Translations under genes and position numbers: made by a program | Notes under the pieces: generated by a model | Databases searched by the model: none | Seen by the model: only the letters and a program-made list of their open reading frames with translations | Told to the model about the DNA's origin: nothing | Source of the DNA: Pollenia angustigena | Lineage: Eukaryota > Arthropoda > Insecta > Diptera > Polleniidae | DNA: 64,000 nt | Assembly (NCBI GenBank): GCA_930367215.1 | Contig: OV884058.1 | Coordinates: 200,340,208 to 200,404,207 of the forward strand | Direction: 5' to 3' | Shown here: positions 45,121 through 56,065 of the stretch, piece after piece | Position numbering within the stretch: position 1 is the stretch's first letter | How the letters are laid out: the number at the start of each line of letters is the position of its first letter

Positions 45121-46708
45121 TTATTAAATAACACACCTTTCACAAATCACTTGCTCAACTGGAATGACAATTTTGCTAATTGCCCTTGAAACCATATATT
45201 TATTTTCCCGTTACAAGAAAAAAAATTCTATCGAAAGTTATAAAAAAACACTGATGATTGCCACTACTTGTGTGCGCTCGCATATTCATCGACTAGTTGT
45301 AAGGCGTAGGCGATGGTTAGCGATTCGTTTTCCCTGAATGGGATCGCGTCATCATTGCCAAACAAGCAATCGCCAAAAAATTTCAAAAATGTTTGGAGGG
45401 TAGATACCTATGCCAAAATATGACAATTTATGTGCAAACAAATGAATGACTTTTCTTTACAATTATGTCATTCGAGCACAAAATACTTAACTTCGCATAT
45501 AAAAGTTCGAAAAAGAACATTTAAATCCAGCCCCTGCTTAAGATAACAAAATATTTGTTTGTATAAAGAACATTTCCAAAATAATAGTATTTAAGATTTT
45601 ACATAAAAATAAAAAAACAATTGACTATTGTAAGTTTCGTTTTTCTTGATGTTATTAAATTAAAAAAAACATATTTTTATCATGCTTTAATCAGCTTTTT
45701 TGAAATTACGCAATTCTAGGAATTTTTATTGTTTGCTGTCAATTAAAAGGGTTTAGTAAATAATTATCTATTGTCGATTTGTCGGCATAGTTTCATTTCT
45801 TTATTCCCCATTACGTCACAATGAGGCATATGGGTACTTGAGAATGTCTGTTAGTAACAAATAGTTTACGTTACTTAAAGATAATTACTAAGGAATTTTG
45901 AAATACTTATTTGAGGCATCAATCTAAAAAAAAAAAAAAAAAAATATAAACGGATTTCATAAACTCTCAAGGTTATACGTTATTTTATGAGAACACTTTG
46001 TTCTCTACTAATGAGATATTTAGAATTAACTAAATGCCCAAAACTGATTTATTGACACTTCATTTTAAGCCAGTTCATTTAAAGAGGTTTTTCATCCATA
46101 TTGAACTTTAGATTTATTTAACTAAAAGTGTTTTCTTTTCTGAAAAAATGTTCCATGTATGCTACCATTCGCGCGGGTTTTTGTTTTATTCTAAAAATAT
46201 ATGCAAAAATGTGAAAAAAAGTTGTCGTTTTCCTTTCTAAATATGTTGCAATAATAAATTGCAAATTTGTTCCATTTCTTACCCGCAGTAATAGCAAGTA
46301 TTTTTTTTATTAAGTTTTTTCTTGTGTATTCGTACAATTTGCGTTATATTGTGATTTTTATTTATATTGTGATGGATATAAGACTTTTTGTTTTTGGTTT
46401 TTTTTTACTTTTATTTAATAATTAAATTTTTTTGTCGCAAAATTTTTAACAACAGCTGACATTAATTATTGGAAATTAGTGCTGTTAACGCTTATGGAAT
46501 TCAAAGAAAATTTAATGTTGAAAATTGCTACAAGCGTGGTGAATATCGCTTTTAGTACAAACTTTGCATTCAATATTTAACACGCTAAATACACATTAGT
46601 GTTGAGTGAAAAACGTAGCTATTATTTTGTACCATTGTAATTAAGAGAAATGTATCACTTTGTAAGGGTACGTGTAACCTGTTAAATATATTACACAAAT
46701 ATAATGTA
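45121..46708. other. AT-rich region, nothing recognised
   Basis: No terminal repeat pairs or coding signatures recognised. Confidence 0.5.
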
Positions 46709-46971
46709 CTAGCGGGCCCGTTGCCTGCTTCGCACAGCAAAACAAAATAAGAAAAGAAACACACTTGTTTTTAATAAAGTTGGTTTTCCTGCGGCAAAAA
46801 CACACTCACTTCACATACGCGCCGCACACACATGCGTTATCGGATTTCAACCAAACTTCATATAAACCATATATGGGCCACTGCCTACGTATAAGTTTGG
46901 TTGAAATCGCACCACTCGTTTATGAGTAGTTCGGCGACGTTCATATACGGACTTATTTTTGTATATATAGA
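46709..46971 (-). mobile_element. Complete non-autonomous Helitron (263 bp)
   Basis: On the minus strand the element begins TCTATATATACAAAAATAAG after an A (46972) and ends ...GGGCCCGCTAG before a T (46708). A|TC...CTAG|T is the exact Helitron rule. A short hairpin (TGC/GCA with loop) lies about 15 bp before the end. It carries no coding sequence. The internal block TTTGGTTGAAATC (plus strand) and its inverse GATTTCAACCAAACTT form a palindrome. Confidence 0.85.
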
Positions 46972-47610
46972 TTATTATTTTTTAGAAACGAAAACACCAT
47001 AAGTTTTTTTTTGGAAATTTAGAAAAAGTATCGCGCGTACCAAACGATACTCACAAAGACTGAATATATACAAAATATCCCCCGTCGTCCCATTGTGCAA
47101 ACGTATTACCCTTAACGACACATACAAGCTTGCTAAGGATCTGGAGCTATTTATTACTATTTGCTAGAGTTGTCAATTATTCTCCTGTTAGAATAATTCA
47201 AATATTTGCTGTTATTCGTTCGATCAAATGTTTAAATCTAAAAAATTATTCGATTAATCGATAAGAATAACGAATACAAAAATTTTTTTTACAAAAACGT
47301 TGCTATCGAAAATCTTCCATTCCATCCGCTGTGACTTCTTCTTTTTTGATGCATACAATTTTTCATTTTAACTCCATATCGTTGTATTACTTAAAGGCAT
47401 CATAACACCCTTAATTACTTAATAATCCGATTTTACTTTTGATTTTCGAAATGTGTTGGCAGACCTACCATCTTCAGCCAAAATTCTGTATACAATTTCT
47501 TCTATAGAACAGCCGCTGTCTCTCTTAATGTTTTTTTTCAATTGGACCAAGTTCTTAGTTCGGCATTTCTTGGTGCCGCTGGAGTATCTTCCATTACACC
47601 GTTTTTAAAA
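46972..47610. other. AT-rich spacer, nothing recognised
   Basis: No features recognised. Confidence 0.5.
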
Positions 47611-47810
47611 AAAAAGGAAAGTACTGAAAAAGTACTGGTACTGAAAAATGCCTATCTATGCCAAAATTAAAGAAAAATTCCGTTGAAAATACAAAATTTT
47701 AAAAACGTTAACAAAAATGTATTTTGAATGAAAATTCGTATGATTAACAGCATTTTTTCAACTTTTAAAATTCGACTTAAGATGTTTTGTCAAAATGCCA
47801 CAGATATCTT

Positions 47811-48165
47811 AAAGTAGAAAATGTTGTTATTGTATTATATTTTTGTTTTTCAATTATATATCGATGGTTTTCTTCCGCAACCACGTATCTCAATTTTTTC
47901 AGATTTTTTGTTTTAACTTGAAAAGTAATCAGTAAATACCGCCATACAATTTTGCAATGTTTTAGTTTGGCGGAACATCGGAATTTTTCATAATTCTTGG
48001 ATTATAAAAGATTATATAGCAAAAAGTTTCAAATATTTGGTAAAAAAAAGAGTATTTTGTCTCTCCTGAAAAGTAGTTGTTTTGCAGTTACGAGGTTGTG
48101 GAAGAAAACCATCGATATATAATTGAAAAACAAAAATATAATACAATAACAACATTTTCTACTTT
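47811..48165. repeat. Foldback with ~80-bp arms
   Basis: AAAGTAGAAAATGTTGTTAT through ATATATCGATGGTTTTCTTCC (47811-47880) is repeated inverted at about 48090-48165. The loop is about 195 bp. It lies directly upstream of the family F array. Confidence 0.85.
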
Positions 48166-48447
48166 ATATATGTAAATATGTACATATTTAATTTTTATTA
48201 TTTATAATAATCTAATAAATAATTAATATTAGTATATAATAATTAGTATTGTGGTTATTTTGTTGAACTATTTATGGTTTTTAATCCAAATTTTCAATAT
48301 TTTTAATTAGGCTTAAGTTCATGAAATTTAATTTTTATTAAATTATTTTTATTTTTTATGAAGAAAGGAATTTTACAACATGAACATCAATTAAAATTGT
48401 TATTGATAATCTTTCATTCTTGACGTGGCTCGGGCTCGAACCCTGGC

Positions 48448-48508
48448 CGGCAGGTTACCATGACATGTTTCGATCGCAACCACTCGATCTCCTCAGATGG
48501 ATTTGCCG
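48448..48508 (-). ncRNA. Hammerhead ribozyme motif, family F unit 1
   Basis: Minus strand, 61 nt, identical to units 2-4: CGGCA..CCAT, CTGAGGA, GATCG-loop-CGATC, GAA, ACATGT, C, ATGG..TGCCG. All core positions fit a type I hammerhead. Cleavage would follow the C of ACATGTC. Confidence 0.8.
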
Positions 48509-49020
48509 TCTTACACTCGCAGCCATCGACGACTGCTGACGTCACTAGTCAAACATCAATCCTTAAACCAAATTGTATTTTAACATTTGGTAGATCGAAA
48601 TTTGCTTTCCTGAATGATTATCAATTTTAATTGATTTTACATGTTTTTTCCTTTACTTCTGTTTTTTCGTACTTTCGTCAAGAATTTTTCTTGAAGTCCA
48701 CATACATTTTTTGTTTTTTCACTTTGTCTTTCTCTTTTCTGTTGACCTTTTTTAGCACAACTTGAAGGACAAATGTACACATAGAGCTCGTGCCTTAGCT
48801 TTAACAATAATTAGTATTGTGGTTATTTTGTTGAACTATTTATGGTTTTTAATCCAAATTTTCAATATTTTTAATTAGGCTTAAGTTCATGAAATTTAAT
48901 TTTAATTAAATTATTTTTATTTTTTATGAAGAAAGGAATTTTACAACATGAAAATCAATTAAAATTGTTAATAATAATGACTAGTGACGTCAGCAGTCGT
49001 CGATGGCTGCGAGTGTAAGA

Positions 49021-49081
49021 CGGCAAATCCATCTGAGGAGATCGAGTGGTTGCGATCGAAACATGTCATGGTAACCTGCCG
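49021..49081 (+). ncRNA. Hammerhead ribozyme motif, family F unit 2
   Basis: Outer stem I CGGCA/TGCCG (49021-49025 and 49077-49081), internal loop AAT/TAACC, inner stem I CCAT/ATGG, core CTGAGGA (49033-49039), stem II GATCG/CGATC with 8-nt loop AGTGGTTG, core GAA (49058-49060), stem III ACATGT (49061-49066), cleavage residue C49067. CUGANGA, GAA, the A15.1-U16.1 pair, the G10.1-C11.1 pair and H17 are all satisfied. Stem III is a 6-nt palindrome without a loop, so cleavage would need a dimer or tandem transcript. The stem I internal loop and stem II loop are where tertiary contacts form in natural hammerheads. Confidence 0.82.
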
Positions 49082-49536
49082 GCCAGGGTTCGAGCCCGAG
49101 CCACGTCAAGAATGAAAGATTATCAATAACAATTTTAATTGATTTTCATGTTGTAAAATTCCTTTCTTCATAAAAAAATAAAAGTAATTTAATAAAAATT
49201 AAATTTCATGAACTTAAGCCTAATTAAAAATATTGAAAATTTGGATTAAAAACCATAAATAGTTCAACAAAAAAACCACAATACTAATTATTGTTAAAGC
49301 TAAGGCACGAGCTCTATGTGTACATTTGTCCTTCAAGTTGTGCTGAAAAAGGTCAACAGAAAAGAGAAAGACAAAGTGAAAAAACAGAAGTAAAGAAAAA
49401 ACATGTAAAATCAATTAAAATGGATAATCATTCAGGAAAGCAAATTTCGATCTACCAAATGTTAAAATACAATTTGGTTTAAGGATTGATGTTTGACTAG
49501 TGACGTCAGCAGTCGTCGATGGCTGCGAGTGTAAGA

Positions 49537-49597
49537 CGGCAAATCCATCTGAGGAGATCGAGTGGTTGCGATCGAAACATGTCATGGTAACCTGCCG
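49537..49597 (+). ncRNA. Hammerhead ribozyme motif, family F unit 3
   Basis: Identical 61-nt motif, 516 bp downstream of unit 2 in the same orientation. A transcript across both could be cut into a 516-nt monomer. Confidence 0.82.
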
Positions 49598-50118
49598 GCC
49601 AGGGTTCGAGCCCGAGCCACGTCAAGAATGAAAGATTATCAATAACAATTTTAATTGATTTTCATGTTGTAAAATTCCTTTCTTCATAAAAAATAAAAAT
49701 AATTTAATAAAAATAATTTAATAAAAATTAAATTTCATGAACTTAAGCCTAATTAAAAATATTGAAAATTTGGATTAAAAACCATAAATAGTTCAACAAA
49801 ATAACCACAATACTAATTATTGTTAAAGCTAAGGCACGAGCTCTATGTGTACATTTGTCCTTCAAGTTGTGCTGAAAAAGGTCAACAGAAAAGAGAAAGA
49901 CAAAGTGAAAAAACAAAAAATGTACTTGGACTTCAAGAAAAATTCTTGACGAAAGTACGAAAAAACAGAAGTAAAGGAAAAAACATGTAAAATCAATTAA
50001 AATGGATAATCATTCAGGAAAGCAAATTTCGATCTACCAAATGTTAAAATACAATTTGGTTTAAGGATTGATGTTTGACTAGTGACGTCAGCAGTCGTCG
50101 ATGGCTGCGAGTGTAAGA

Positions 50119-50179
50119 CGGCAAATCCATCTGAGGAGATCGAGTGGTTGCGATCGAAACATGTCATGGTAACCTGCCG
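50119..50179 (+). ncRNA. Hammerhead ribozyme motif, family F unit 4
   Basis: Identical 61-nt motif, 582 bp downstream of unit 3. The unit ends about 50 bp further on at the 13-bp flanking repeat. Confidence 0.82.
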
Positions 50180-50242
50180 GCCAGGGTTCGAGCCCGAGCC
50201 ACGTCAAGAATGAAAGATTATCAATAACAATTAGTATATAAT

Positions 50243-50640
50243 TTTTATTAAAAATTTAGACAAAATATAAGAATAATCTTTTTTTTATATATATATATTT
50301 ACTAAATACTGATTTATTTTTCAGTAGTCAGTAAAAAAAGAATATACTGAAAAAGTACTGGTACTGAAAAATGCCCATCTATGAATTTTGGTTTATTTTA
50401 TTATATAATAAAAATGATTGCTTCACCGAGCTTTTTTTAAAAACGTTTTTGATATCTTATCTCGGCTTAAGATGTTTTGTCATGTTATAATTTTTATAAA
50501 TTTACCCCCGTATTCACAAACGATTATTAAATTTAACAAACGTTTATTAAGGAAAATTTTCATAGTAAATTTGTTCTTTAAACCTTTATTAAATTTAAAA
50601 TTTTTTTGTGAATACAGGCATTATTCTCTATATTTAATAT
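50243..50640. repeat. Duplicate of the left flank of the F array
   Basis: ACTGAAAAAGTACTGGTACT and ATCTATG (50345-50384), then CTTAAGATGTTTTGTCA (50466-50482), match 47620-47661 and 47776-47792 in the same order. So the region between is flanked by an older, diverged direct repeat. Confidence 0.6.
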
Positions 50641-50656
50641 ATATATATATGTTCCT

Positions 50657-52359
50657 TTAACTCCCACTGGAGCATAGGGCGCCAACAATAGTCGTTCTCC
50701 ACCGTACTCGGTTTTGGGCTACATTTCTAGCTTCGTTCCATGTTAAACCCACAGATCTCATTTCGGCTTCGGTGGAACGTCTCTAAGTAATTTTAGGCCT
50801 TCCAACTCTTCGTCCTGCTTGATAAAACGGGTTCCAACGTAACGCATGTTTGGCGATATTCTCATCTGGACGTCGAAGGGTGCGACCAATCCATTGCCAT
50901 TTTCGTTTTCGAATCTCAGTAGCCACATCTATCTGATTTGATTTACGAAGTAGCTCAATATTCGATATAACATTTGGCCAAAAGATTCGAAGTATTCGTC
51001 TGAGGCAGCGATTGAGGAATGTTTGCAAACGACTTGTAATTATACTGGTCACCTTCCATGTTGTGCATCCGTACAAAAGAACTGGTTTACTTTGGATTCA
51101 AAAATTCGCAGTTTTGTTCGAAGACTAATGTTGTTGTTTTGCCATATTGGTGCTAGAATTCCAAATGCTGCTCTAGCTCTACTGATTTTTGCCTCTACGT
51201 CAATCTCAGTACCTCCATCAGCGGTAATCATGCTACCCAAATAACAAAATTCGCTGACAATGGCATAGTTGTTATCACCTACATTAATAGATGCCGGAGA
51301 GTTATCTTGTATAGAGACACCTTTTGTTTTTGTTGTGTTTATTTTTAGACCTGTACCATCCAACTTTGACTGGAGGTCAACCTTCGACATCTCCAGGTCA
51401 CGAACTCTATGCGAAAGAAGGCATATGTCATCTGCATATGCAAGGTAGTTTAAAAAGGAGTTATCTATACGCCATTGAACACCCCTGCGCTGAAATGAGG
51501 TTGATGTCAATACGTCCTCAATGACAAGCAAGAACAGAAGTGGCAATAGTATGCATCCTTGCCGCACTCCACTTAGTACCTGGAAAGGTTCAGACAACTT
51601 CCCCTTATGCAACACATAGCAGTTAGCATCATTATAGCTATCCTTTATTAATGCTATTAGTTTTGACGGGATACCTCTCTTACGAAGAGCGTTCCAAATG
51701 CAATTACGATTGATGCTGTCGAACGCCTTTTCAATATCAATGAAAAGTAGATTAAGAGTTGAATTATGTTCGATACACTGTTCAATGATAATTCGAATGG
51801 TGTTTATGTGATCTGCGCACGAGAAACCACTACGGAAGCCGGCTTGGGCCGAGGTATTTGTGTTTTCAGGGTGTTCCTTTATGCGATTGAGTATTATTTT
51901 TGCTATAATCTTTGAAATTGCTGGTGAAACACATATGCCCCGCCAATTGTTGCAATCTTTCAAATTTCCTTTTTTCGCAATCTTCACCATTATGCCGTCC
52001 TTCCATTCGCTCGGAAAAGACTGCTGCTCCCACAACTGGGTGATCAATGGAAAAAGAATTTCAGCACTAAGAGTACAATCGGCCTTATATATTTCAGACG
52101 GAATACCATCGATTGCGGCAGCTTTCCCATTGGGTAACTGTTTGATAGCAGCGCTTATTTCTGAGATGCTTGGTGTTGATGTTCGGATTCTAGCATTTGC
52201 CTGGTGGTTTTGTAGATGATCTTGATGTTGTTGATGTTGTGTGGGATCAATCACGGTATTAAGCAGATCAGAGAAGTGTTGCCTCCATCGGGCCAACTGT
52301 TCTTCATCGGTGTTAAGAAGATTTCCATTTTTGTCTTTGTCAGGATGTTGTATGGTCAT
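50657..52359 (-). pseudogene. RTE reverse transcriptase and C-terminal domain
   Basis: The main frame 52359-51049 holds reverse transcriptase blocks: LPNGKAAAIDGIPSEIYKA, CNNWRGICVSPAISKIIAKI, AGFRSGFSCADHI, catalytic LFIDIEKAFDSINR, LSGVRQGCILLPLLF and YLAYADDICLL. A frameshift near 51070 leads to YGCTTWKVTSI, LNRCLRRILRIFWPN, KRKWQWIGRTLRRP, WNPFYQAGRRVGRPK (51076-50783). After an in-frame stop come SVGLTWNEARNVA and VRWRTIVGALCSSGS with a stop at 50657. The YADD motif is intact. The frame is joined to the endonuclease part by about 280 bp (52360-52643) that is open in other frames, so the protein was once continuous. Confidence 0.87.
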
Positions 52360-52643
52360 GTTGTGTCCCCTACCTGTGCAGCATTTTCAGCTTCACTAGG
52401 CAATAGATCGATATGTCGTCGTTTGTCTCTTCGGACAGCACGCTGCACAATTTTGTGCATACATTTATATTTTGCCTCCAAGAGCGTCTTAGTTTCGCGC
52501 GTAAGATGTTCAGTTGCCGACAATTTTGATTTAATAACAATACGCTCCTGTATAGTATCCCATGTGTTATCTGTGATCCACAGTTGTCTACCTTTTGGTT
52601 CCGGTCCTATAGAAACATTTGCACAATTTACAATGGTGTCTTT

Positions 52644-53555
52644 TTAAGCATTCCACTTGGCAGCGACGGAGACCTGAGCTGTTATATCATTTTGGTTAAC
52701 TGCTTCACGTAGCTGAGAACTAAAGTTTGACCAAATGGTGGCATTCTTTAGGCGTTCAAGAGCAAGTTTTGTTGGGCGAACTGCTTTTGCTTTCTTAAGA
52801 ATAGCAGATGTGCGTAGACGGATTTTTGCTATTACCAAGAAATGGTCTTTAGCTTGACCTATATCAGCACTAGTTTTGCTTCGGACGTCTAACAGACATT
52901 TCTGAAATCTTCTACTTATGGCAAAATGATCAATCTTATCGGCAGTTTCATATTGATCACTGGATCGCCAAGTCACCTTGTGGCAGTCCTTGTGCTGAAA
53001 AAGTGTTCCACCTATAACCATTCTCCTTGCGTTGCAGAATTCTACAAAACGTTCACCATTATCATTGCGAGTGCCCAAGCCATGAGTACCCATTACGCGC
53101 TTAAGTGAGGCATTATTAGAACCAACCTTTGCATTAAGGTCCACCAATACGCATATAATATCACCACGAAGTATGGTATCATAGACCGCATTAAGCTGAC
53201 CATAAAAGCGGTCGGAAATTGGTTTCCACGACATAAGACTTCGGTGGGATTCGGTAGTTAGCAGTGATCCAACACCGGATTCATGGTTACTTCCAACTTC
53301 TTTACCAGAATATAGGAATATAGTGTCACCTGTGGGTGGCTTATATTCACCTGCACCATTCCAGCGTACTTCGCTGAGACCCAGAATAGATATGCGATAT
53401 CTTAGCATTTCGCGCTCAGCTTGTAGGAATTTGGAATTCATATTTGGGTTGATGTTGTCGTTGTCTCTCAGGGTTCTTACGTTCCAGAATCCAATCATAG
53501 TCCGTATACGACAGCCAAATGTCGTCATCAAGTAATTCGGTTTATTTTGATTCAT
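52644..53555 (-). pseudogene. RTE endonuclease (AP type) with internal deletion
   Basis: Frame from ATG 53555: RTMIGFWNVRTLRDN (the N-terminal asparagine motif), RISILGLSEVRWNGAG (catalytic glutamate), DIICVLVDLNAKVGS, MVIGGTLFQHKDCHKVTWRS, DKIDHFAISRRFQKCLLDVRS and QAKDHFLVIAKI. About 30 residues appear to be missing between PISDR and FYGQLNAVYD, where relatives have the strand that includes the QCYAPT-type motif. The remainder runs to a stop at 52644. In live relatives this nicks the target DNA. Confidence 0.82.
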
Positions 53556-54024
53556 TTTTAGCGATTCGTTAGCAATTTAAGTTCAGAAACGTAGGTTACT
53601 ATCCTTCGTTCCTTAGTTTGGTGATAGGGCTGCTATCTAAGCACCCAAACGTGCTGTGTTTGGAGCCAGTGTTTCAGGGGATCCAGTATTCGCGATCTCC
53701 TACTTCCTGAGACGCACTTTGGCCATTCAGGGTTTGCTGTCACTCCAGGTTGGTAACAGAATTTCCTCTGTGCGGTTGTTAAGGTTATACCGCCTAAGAT
53801 CGGTCGACAGGGCCTCGTTTGTCAAAAACAGGGGTCACCAAGCCCTTTCTGGACAGAGGGTGAGGTTGTCATTTGAAAAGGATTTGCTGTGTGTACAATA
53901 TGATAACTCATTTGTATTCGCGTCACTTTTCCATTTACCCCCCTCTATATGTAAGTTTTTGTTTATTTCTAAAATTTTCACCCGAAATTGAAAAATCCCC
54001 TTTCTTGAAAAGTTTTAACGTTTG

Positions 54025-54734
54025 ATTTAAAAATAAAACCAGCTGATATTTTGGCATACTCTTTCAAACATTTCGGCCGGTATCTCATGAATAAATGCTT
54101 CAGTTTTGTCTTCCAATGCGTCAATTGAAGCGGGCATGTGTGTATAGACATGAGCTTTAACATAGCCCCACAAAAAATAGTCTAAATCGCACGATCTAGG
54201 CGGCCAATTGACCGGTCCCGAACGTGAAATAAAATGTTAACCGAACTCGCCTCTCAATAAGTCCATTGTTAAGCGTGCTGTGTGGCATGTGGCACTGTCT
54301 TGTTGAAACCACATGTCAAAAAAATGTTGGATATCATCTCACGGTAGCGCTCACCATTCACAGTTACGTGACGATTCGCGACGAATCGATAATTGATGGT
54401 CATCATTAACACTGGCCGATACAGCTGCGATATTTTCTTCACTTCGCACTCTACGTAAGCGTGTTGGCGGTTTAATGTCCAACAATGTAAATTTGGTGCG
54501 AAATTTAGTCACAATAGCCCGAATAACCGCTTCAGTCGGTCAATTAAACTGACCATAAAATGGAAGAAGCGCGCGATGAACTTTTTTAACAGAGCACGCA
54601 TTTTGATAATAAAATTCAATAACTTATAAATTATAGACCAAACTGAAGATGTTTGACAGTGAAACAAAACACGAAACGTGCGTCAGCTGTTTAAACCAGT
54701 GTTGCAAGAAAGATAATAGCTAAAAAATCACCCA
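54025..54734 (-). mobile_element. Rosa-type mariner, internally deleted copy
   Basis: Minus strand from 54734: GGGTGATTTTTTAGCTATTA terminal repeat, then a transposase relic with N-terminal EFYYQNACSVKKVHRA, a paired-like region RLRRVRSEENIAAV, NVTVNGERYREMIS and TCGFNKTVPHATQHA in shifted frames. About 250 bp between the EENIAAV and NVTVNG parts are missing relative to a full element. The 3' terminal repeat was not found; the copy fades near 54025 next to the RTE 5' end. Confidence 0.8.
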
Positions 54735-55524
54735 TACATACACACACATTAATTTATTAGCAACAATAGCTTGGAAGTGCCACCAGCAAGACGGTATTAC
54801 CCTTAACAAAGAACCTACCGGCGCACCGTGGCGTCTGCATCAGTAAGCGTACTGTATAAAATTGCACACAGGTTGGGTAAGACAGCAGCTTAAATAGCAC
54901 TTTATTGTCCACAGCAGCTACAACAGTATTTTATTATCAACAGCAGCCCGGACTAAGAAAAGTAGGCGATTTTTAGTACAAGATCTTATCGCCTTTTTCA
55001 CGATCTTTGAAATAATTTACATTCACCACGAGATTTTCAAAGGAGCCTTACAAACAACCAAATAAGAAGCGAAGTCCATTAACCCGATAGGATCTCCTGT
55101 CAGCTACGATCTGTTAGAGATCTGCTAATTCTACCTCCACCGTGTAACGGTTGTTGGTCATATCGACCTTTGATTTTAAATACCGCCAATAAAAATGTGC
55201 TCGTGGAATAAGGGATTTGGCAAGATAGCGACTACAATAGAAGAATAAGCTTTTTCTAAGTATACCCAAATATTTTTCGATAAAAATTCTAAAAATGGCT
55301 GATTTATTTTAAAGTTTAAAAAAAAAATCCTTAATATATAACGGAAGCCTTTCTTCAACGGACACCTTCCTTAGGCGGACCCCACTTTTCGAAAAACATT
55401 AATAGCTGGTCCCTTTAGTTCTATAAACAAAAGAATTTGAGTTATTTTGAGAGGGCAGTCCCCTTGTACGAATATGTTTTAATGTTCGACGCTGACTGGG
55501 GCCAAAAGCCCGTTTTTCGCGGAT
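54735..55524. other. Spacer, nothing recognised
   Basis: Moderately AT-rich. No features recognised. Confidence 0.5.
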
Positions 55525-56065
55525 CAATTCATATCTCCTCAGCTACAATAGTGAGGTACACTTAATTTGTTGAGTGTTAATCTTGGAACAAACTGCATGT
55601 TCAGCAAAATCTTGCTGGTATAAGATGGGGAGACGGGTACCCCCCATACAAAAAATTTCTTAATTTGCTTATATCTGCATAAATACAATAGTGAGGCACA
55701 CTTAATTTTTTGTGCGTAACTGGTAGCACAAACTACATGTTCCAAAAAGGGGGGTGACGGAAACCCCCCATACAAAGTACTTATTAATTTTCTTATATCT
55801 GCAGAACTACAATAGTGAGGGACACTAAATTTCATGTGCGTAACTCTTAGAATGTTCCAAAAAAAATCTTGGAGGTATAGGAAGGGCAGACGTCCCTCGC
55901 CCCCCATAAAAAAAAATTATTTTTTTATATCTATAAATTGCTTATGTGTATCTGAATAATTACACCATGAGGCACGCTAAATTTGATGTGCATTGCTTTT
56001 AGAACAAACTACATGTTCCAAAAAAGTCTTGGAAGTATAGGAGGGAGAGACAGGTACCTCTCATT
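55525..56065. repeat. Four diverged ~120-150-bp tandem units
   Basis: TACAATAGTGAGG.ACACTAA blocks at about 55545, 55687, 55810 and 55961 are each followed by ACAAACTACATGTTCC-type and GG.GACGGGTACC-type blocks. Unit length varies from 124 to 150 bp. The 122-codon minus-strand frame across it is a shadow. Confidence 0.75.

Larger units (their letters stand above)
48241..50229. mobile_element. Family F array: hammerhead-bearing tandem and inverted units
   Basis: About 1.25 units on the minus strand (48241-48968) abut head to head with about 2.4 units on the plus strand (48969-50229). The unit is 516 or 582 bp, the difference being one missing segment of about 66 bp. Each complete head contains GACGTCAGCAGTCGTCGATG, a 61-nt hammerhead motif, and a B-box-like GGGTTCGAGCCCG. 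A 13-bp sequence ATTAGTATATAAT flanks the whole (48228-48240 and 50230-50242), fitting target-primed insertion. No protein is encoded. The closest known types are retrozymes and Penelope-like long terminal repeats that carry hammerheads. Confidence 0.8.
50640..53930 (-). mobile_element. RTE-clade non-LTR retrotransposon
   Basis: About 3.3 kb on the minus strand: a 5' region (about 53930-53556), endonuclease, linker, reverse transcriptase, C-terminal domain, and a short 3' end that runs into an AT dinucleotide tract at 50640-50650. A compact layout with one ancestral reading frame and a microsatellite tail instead of poly-A is typical of RTE. Frameshifts and a deletion inactivate it. Confidence 0.82.

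Noticed and set aside
49220..49482. Short frames on both strands inside family F units (also at 60012-60310)
   Set aside because: AT-rich chance frames that differ in length between near-identical units and show no conserved start or family.
48970..50230. CRISPR-like or satellite array
   Set aside because: Units are over 500 bp with no spacer pattern, in a eukaryotic context, and flanked by insertion duplications.
52216..52647. 143-codon plus-strand frame
   Set aside because: Shadow of the RTE linker region; the minus strand carries the recognisable retrotransposon protein.
55539..55907. 122-codon minus-strand frame with repeated VPHYCS peptide
   Set aside because: Produced by tandem repeats of 124-150 bp with non-constant unit length; frames shift between units.
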